Assembly (NCBI GenBank): GCA_017311315.1
Contig: CM029640.1
Coordinates: 29,627,917 to 29,691,916, forward strand
Direction: 5' to 3'
Source: Dendrocalamus latiflorus
Taxonomy: Eukaryota > Streptophyta > Magnoliopsida > Poales > Poaceae
Length of the DNA stretch: 64,000 nucleotides
In this document: piece after piece, positions 59,235-64,000 of the stretch
How the letters are laid out: each line of letters begins with the position of its first letter
How positions within the stretch are numbered: position 1 is the stretch's first letter
The notes under the pieces: model-generated
Seen by the model: the letters and a program-made list of their open reading frames with translations, nothing else
Database searches by the model: none
What the model was told of the DNA's origin: nothing
Position numbers and translations under genes: made by a program

Positions 59235-59597
59235 GAGCATCTCCAACAAATCTTCTAAAGTGCTCATATCCCCTATATTTTAGAAGAAAAGGTAAAAAAA
59301 AGGCTCCAACAGATCCCCTAAGTGGTACCCAAAAATATAGATGACTCCATCCCTGATTTTTCATCCCCTATATATGGAGGACGCACACCATCCCATAAAT
59401 CGGCCCCAACACTCCTGCGCCGTCCGATCCCCTAAATTCTTTTGTTGGTAGTTTTTGTGGACCCAGATTTTTATTTAGGGGATCATATTTAGAGGACTTG
59501 TTGGAGGTTACATATTTTTAGTCTTCTATATTCTAGATTATGTCATCTAAAAAGTGATTTAGGGGATGAGATTTAGAGGACATTGTTGGAGATGCTC
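59235..59597. mobile_element. Tourist-type MITE with TAA duplication
   Basis: Ends GAGCATCTCCAACA and TGTTGGAGATGCTC are perfect inverted repeats, with TAA on each side (59232-59234 and 59598-59600). 363 bp, non-coding; interior words TCCCCTA(A/T)AT and ATTTAGGGGAT are also inverted. It is absent from copy 1. Confidence 0.88.
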
Positions 59598-59602
59598 TAA
59601 GC

Positions 59603-59806
59603 CCATGGTGGGCACCTCATTGTAATCTATAAATAGGGAGCCTTACCAGCATATTATGTACACATGAATGAAAGCAATAAAAAAAGAACAGGAGTTCTCT
59701 CTATTTCTCTGTGTGTTCAATCTATTCTTCTGTGATTCTGTGATTGATTCGTTCTTGTTCTAAACAGAGGAATCGCTCGGACTGGTCGCCCGCGACGGTT
59801 CCTCAA
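59603..59806 (+). mobile_element. Copia LTR end fragment
   Basis: TCTATAAATAGGGAGCC, a GAATGAAAGCAATAAAAAAAG poly-A-signal-like stretch, TTCTCTCTATTTCTCTGTG and a closing CGACGGTTCCTCAACA form the 3' part of a small retrotransposon LTR. It is not present in copy 1. Confidence 0.5.
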
Positions 59807-60438
59807 CAATATATATTGCTAGTGAACAATACTGAGTGTTGATAACTTTGATGCAGTGAACGGAAATATAGTTCACACAGGCTGAAACTTCCAATCTGTT
59901 GCATTTACCTTCTCATTGTCACACAGGGTCAATGGGCCACCCAACGACCCCCGTCTAGACATTTTTTAATAGAGAACTTAGTCTAATTAACGACATGAAA
60001 TCCAGTTAAACGACTTCTGCAAAGGCACGTACTTCCTTAATCTTCTGATGAATTCCGCAAAGCCAAAATTGAATCCAAGGATTTTGTAGCAGAATTCGTC
60101 CAAGCTAGTAGCAAGAAAAATATCTGCCATATCTTGCCAAAACAGGGAAAATAACGCCTCCATCTCCCATCCCACATTCACACCAATCTAGTGCAGCGAA
60201 TAAAAACCAAACAGAGCAATGAATGAAACATAGATCGGCTAGGAAGACGATAAGCCAAAAGCACTTACTTTTTTTAAAAAAAAAAATTGAAAACGTCAAC
60301 GGAAGGAAGAGGAACACGTAGCAGCAACGGAGTGTTAGTGCAATAATATTTAGCTAATGATCGGACAAGAGTGAGGCAACACTTTAATCTTGATACACCA
60401 TAATGTTGCGAAAACTAGAAGTTCAACTACAAGAGAAT

Positions 60439-61032
60439 TGCTCTGAAACCGTCTGTAGGCCACCGGAGGCGAGATTCTTTCCCAACTCCGGTGACCAATG
60501 TTTGCACCGCTTCGGTAATGTTAGGAACTTTAGTCGATCAATACATTTGGGCTCACACTTGAACGCACACGAAGTTGGAAATACAGAACAAGAACACAAG
60601 ATATTTTGTGCTACTGGAAAACTGGCAACTTTTTTTATTGTATTAGACCGCTATTTAAAAAATCCTAGTCTAACTCGGTGGTTAAGCAACCCTTATTATA
60701 CGCCACTATTTGCACGATCCCACGAGCCCAGATCATACCGCACACGATATTAACAGATAACAAAAAACATGCTCTCGCATGGACTGAGCACGCGTCGAAC
60801 GACTACTACAATGAATCCACGACCACAACTGCTACAGTGATCTTTCGATCACAGCCACTGCGACCACTACAGTAACTCTATAACCATAACGCTATAGTAA
60901 CTTTACAACTTAGACCACGGCCGCACGACTATGACCACGACCGCTATGACTAACTCTTTGACCATGGTCATTTCGACCACGGTTAGTACAACTAACTCTT
61001 CGACAACGGTGAACGTGTTGAATTATTCAACA
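60439..61032 (-). repeat. 3' LTR of the copia element
   Basis: On minus it starts TGTTGAATAATTCAACACG beside the tract GGATTAGGGGGTGAA and ends GGTTTCAGAGCA. 594 bp. 60760-61010 contains repeated CGACCAC / CTACAGTAACT words. Confidence 0.7.
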
Positions 61033-61097
61033 TTCACCCCCTAATCCTTGTTGCGTTCACCTGTGATCTCGAAAACGCCAATCCTTATGCGCTGGTC

Positions 61098-62760
61098 CTA
61101 GAACTTGACACGCCCGAGCGGCTTCGTGAGAATGTCTACAAGCTGCTCCTCTGTGTGAGTATGCTCGAGGATGATTTTCCCTCCATCAACACACTCCCGG
61201 ATGAAGTGAAAGCGACTATCGATGTACTTGCTCCGGTCGTAGAAGACAGGATTCTTGGTTGAAGCAATGGCAGACTTCTTGTCCACCTTAAGCATTGGCG
61301 CGCTGGGCTCTGAGCAAAGAAGTTCGCCCATCAGCCGAGCTAGCCAGATGCCTTGACATGCCGTAGCCGTTATGGTGATGTACTCTGCCTCGCAGGACGA
61401 CAGCGCCACCACCCTCTGCTTTTGCGACTGGCGATGGGGTTGCTTCCGAGGAAGAAGAGCACTCCAGTGGTGCTTCTGCGGTTGTCGACGTCGTCGGCCA
61501 TGTCGCTGTCACTGAATCCTAACAGCAGCGACCAACTGTCTCTCTTCCTCGTATAGCAGAGCCGTGGTTGCGCATCCCGGCGATATAGTGCAGTATGTGC
61601 TTGACTGCAACCAGGTGGTCTTCATGCGGTTCCTCCATGAACTTGCTTGTGTAGCCCACCGCATAGGCTATGTCCCTCCGCGTGTTCACTAAATACCAGA
61701 GGCTGCCGATAATACTTCGGTACTGGGTGGTGTTTACCAACAGGCAGGAGCTCGATTTGCTCATCTTTAAGCGAGCTTCCATCAGTGCTTGACGACTGTT
61801 GCAGTCCTCCATGTCACTCTTCTCGAGCACCTTGAGCGCATAGGCCTATTGGCACAAGGAGATGCCACTTGGCCCTTGGCTCACTTCGATGCTGAGGTAG
61901 TACGAGAGCAACCTAGGTTGCTCATCCGAAATATTTTCTTCATCTTTGCCTTGAACACGTGAATGTCAACGACTTCAATGTTGGTGATGATTAGGTCATC
62001 GACATACACTCCGACGATCAGCTGATACGCTATATCCTCGCGTATGTATACAGTATGCTCAGAGACACTCTTCTGAAACCCCAACATCGACAGGCTAGCG
62101 TCGAGCTTGGTGAAGGTCGTAGAGTGTGTTTTGGAGCCAGAGCACCTTGCGCTCACTGTTGTCATTGACAAACCCATGCAGCTGGGCCACATACACCTCC
62201 TCCGTCTGGTCACCATTGAGGAACGCGGACTTAGCATCTATGTGATGGACTTACCACCTCTCGTGCACCACCACAGCTAGCAGTACCCCTCGAAGTCGAT
62301 ACTGGCCTGTTGTACAGAGCCCTTTGCGACCAGCCATGCCTTGTACTTCACGATGGCATCGTGTTCGTTGTGCTTCACCTTGTAGACCCACTTGAGCCCA
62401 ATGGGTCGGTGGCAAGCAAGGAGATCGACCAGCTCTCAAGTGTTGTTGTCCTCGATTGACTTCATCTCCTCAAGCATCGCCTTGTGCCAGCACTCGTGCT
62501 GCTCTGCTTCACCGAAGGATGCTGGTTCTTCAACTGTGGTGAATAGCAGCCTAGCGGAGTTGAGGTCGCGTGGTGCGAAACCACAAGGTGAATCTGACCT
62601 GAGGACGTTGTCGATGGTGCGGTCGACGTCGAGTACCTCTCCCGGGTTTGTTGGCGATGAGGTGAACTCCACCGTGTCCGGTGTCATAGGCGTTGTTGCA
62701 TCTGCCACTGGCATTGCTGTGTTGCTAGGCGTTGTTGAGAGAATTACATCAAAGAACATG
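61098..62760 (-). pseudogene. Copia reverse transcriptase and RNase H, broken
   Basis: In protein order (from 62760 down): linker EPASFGEAEQHECWHKAMLE with MKSIEDNNT, a broken palm, GFQKSVSEHTVYI, the catalytic YVDDLIIT (61980-62010), then QYRSIIGSLWYLVNTRRDIAYAVG and HLVAVKHILHYIAG. RNase H follows with SSCEAEYITITATACQGIWLARL, SAIASTKNPVFYDRSKYID, HFIRECV and QLVDILTKPLGRVKF before the stop. At least three frame changes and stops; no intact polyprotein. Confidence 0.85.
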
Positions 62761-63790
62761 CATTCTGTTGCTGGTCTGAGAGTAGCCAGCGTGTCAAGAA
62801 AAAACTTTAACGAGCAACAGGCATCTTTAGCAGTTGGAAGAAAAGGCTACAAATGATTGGAAGCAGTCAGTTATTTGTATCCATGGATGGTTGTCCATTA
62901 TACAGTATAATGTTACAAGCTTAAATTGGAATAGGTTTTTTTAATCATCGGCTTGATTTGAGCATCAAATTATTAGAACTTATAATCACAAAAAGCATGA
63001 GCAGGTGGGGAAGAATTCATGTAGTGGGTAAACATGATACTGTCCAAGAAAGTAAAGGTGAAAAAAATTAAAATGTTGTGTATAAACAACAAGGTTATTA
63101 CAGCGGTGCAGCGAGATGCGGCGCCTCACCACCTTCACACAACAATATCGCTTATGGCGCGCGGCGTAGCGACGCCATATGACGTGTGGTGTGGCAACGC
63201 TATGCACACATGTTAACTTAGTTTGGTAAATATAGTAGAACATACATACCTTAATTTTGTCTATTCTTGAGCTCATGTAGTACCATCATCTACCAATGTA
63301 CTTTCTCCTATATAGCACATAACCCCTTGTAACTTACAAGTTGTAACATGTAGTTTGTTACAATACATTACAGTGATGGATATTTGATATTACATTTAAT
63401 TGAGTGAATATAGATTGAATGACATACCTTGTTCATACTTAATAATATGCCATATCTTCTCGTAATCTACACATATAGCAATTAGCAGTATAATTGTATA
63501 TATACCAGACTAACTATCAAAGAATGTATTCACTAACTATTTACTGATTTTACTCATTTATTGTTCAGACTATTTACTATTTTTCATTTTAATGTTATTC
63601 CGATCCGATCGCATAAGCGCGCCATGCAATACAGTCTGTAAGCCGCTACGATCACAACGGCCGACCGGCGCAACGCAAATATGCAATACATAAAACGATA
63701 TCGCCGCTCGGACCGCTCCCTAGTCCATTCACTGGCGAAACCGTGAGTGAATCCGCGATAGCGTGAGGTGAGTGGCGAGAGGAAGCTCAC
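62761..63790. other. No gene recognised
   Basis: AT-rich with a GC-rich island at 63100-63200 (GGCGCGCGGCGTAGCGACG) of unknown origin. It does not match the SDR gene body that would be expected beyond copy 2 of the duplication. Confidence 0.4.
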
Positions 63791-63990
63791 CGGTGGAGGC
63801 GACGGAGAGCCGGCCGGCGAAGCAGGAGGCGGCGGTGAACCGGAGGAGGTGGCGGCGAAGCAGGAGGCAGCGCTGGACTGAGGCGACGGCGGATCCGGCG
63901 GCTGTGACGGTCCGGCTGCGGCGACGGCGGATTCGGCGATGGCGACGGCGGATTCAGCGGCGAGACTCTCTCCTCGCTGCCAAAACCCTA
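63791..63990 (-). other. GC-rich possible first exon on the minus strand
   Basis: On the minus strand, sequence after CCTAGGGTTTTGGCAGCG is made of CCGCCGTCGCCG and CCGGATCC-type units and ends at a consensus donor (CACCG|GTGAGC, 63791/63790). The composition then drops. It resembles the leader exon of a grass gene or transposon gene that reads into 63.8-63.2 kb. No downstream exon was recognised. Confidence 0.25.
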
Positions 63991-64000
63991 GGTATGTTAG

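Larger units (their letters stand above)
58805..60438 (+). repeat. Segmental duplication, copy 2 (upstream of the SDR gene)
   Basis: Direct-orientation counterpart of 52719-54941. It lacks the hAT element, carries a local second copy of the CACCAACCCCTCCTC..GGTGACAACCGAAGG block (58918-59060), and bears a Tourist MITE and a retroelement fragment in the middle. It stops exactly where the copia LTR begins (AGAGAAT|TGCTCT at 60438/60439). Confidence 0.85.
60439..62760 (-). mobile_element. Copia-type retrotransposon, 3' half, minus strand
   Basis: LTR at 60439-61032, then purine tract, RNase H and RT reading away from it on the minus strand. It is truncated at about 62760 before integrase. AGAAT at 60434-60438 is the presumed left target duplication; the partner is lost with the truncation. 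Confidence 0.82.

Overview
This is a nuclear chromosome segment from a grass, most likely rice or a close Oryza relative. The reasons are intron-containing genes with GT-AG borders, rice-type type-A response regulator and SDR sequences, dense MITEs, nested LTR retrotransposons, a possible short Helitron, and plant-mobile-domain element remnants. No bacterial operon, CRISPR array, rRNA or convincing tRNA is visible. Species and chromosome cannot be fixed from the window alone.

Only two host genes are well supported. (1) A type-A cytokinin response regulator lies on the + strand (23568-26675, five coding exons, 193 aa). An alternative 3' exon at 26769-26912 would replace the tail after the receiver domain with a hydrophobic, probably membrane-spanning, segment. 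(2) A short-chain dehydrogenase/reductase of the plant NADPH-dependent pterin-aldehyde-reductase type lies on the - strand (54979-57495, five coding exons). Its first exon is interrupted just upstream of the Rossmann motif by a 772-bp, GC-rich, nearly perfect palindromic element (57534-58305) that separates the likely original ATG (58342) from the rest of the reading frame. GC-rich possible first exons sit at both window edges (1-329 +; 63791-63990 -).

The rest is mostly mobile DNA. 1-3.9 kb: hAT-like end, Stowaway-like MITE with a nested Helitron-like element, hAT-type MITE. 3.9-9.35 kb: decayed Ty3/gypsy element with a 3.1-kb 3' LTR. 9.75-11.6 kb: copia-type solo LTR with a perfect 5-bp duplication. 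12.2-12.8 kb: Pack-MULE-like element with a perfect 9-bp duplication. 14.2-18.9 kb: copia gag and 5' LTR, minus strand. 18.9-23.4 kb: MITEs, a MULE-like element and a hAT-like element next to the response regulator. 27.3-30.5 kb: a direct repeat that preserves the empty site of a MITE, then a copia LTR. 32-41.5 kb: two diverged plant-mobile-domain elements separated by a 3.36-kb solo LTR related to the gypsy LTR at 6.2 kb. 41.5-49 kb: three more copia remnants. 52.7-60.4 kb: a direct duplication flanking the SDR gene, with copy 1 split by a hAT element and copy 2 carrying a Tourist MITE and ended by a copia insertion. 60.4-62.8 kb: copia pol and LTR.

The two host genes show no functional link. 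No new multi-gene system was found. The best leads are the split first exon of the SDR gene, the membrane-tail isoform of the response regulator, and paralogous empty sites that allow insertion order to be read directly.
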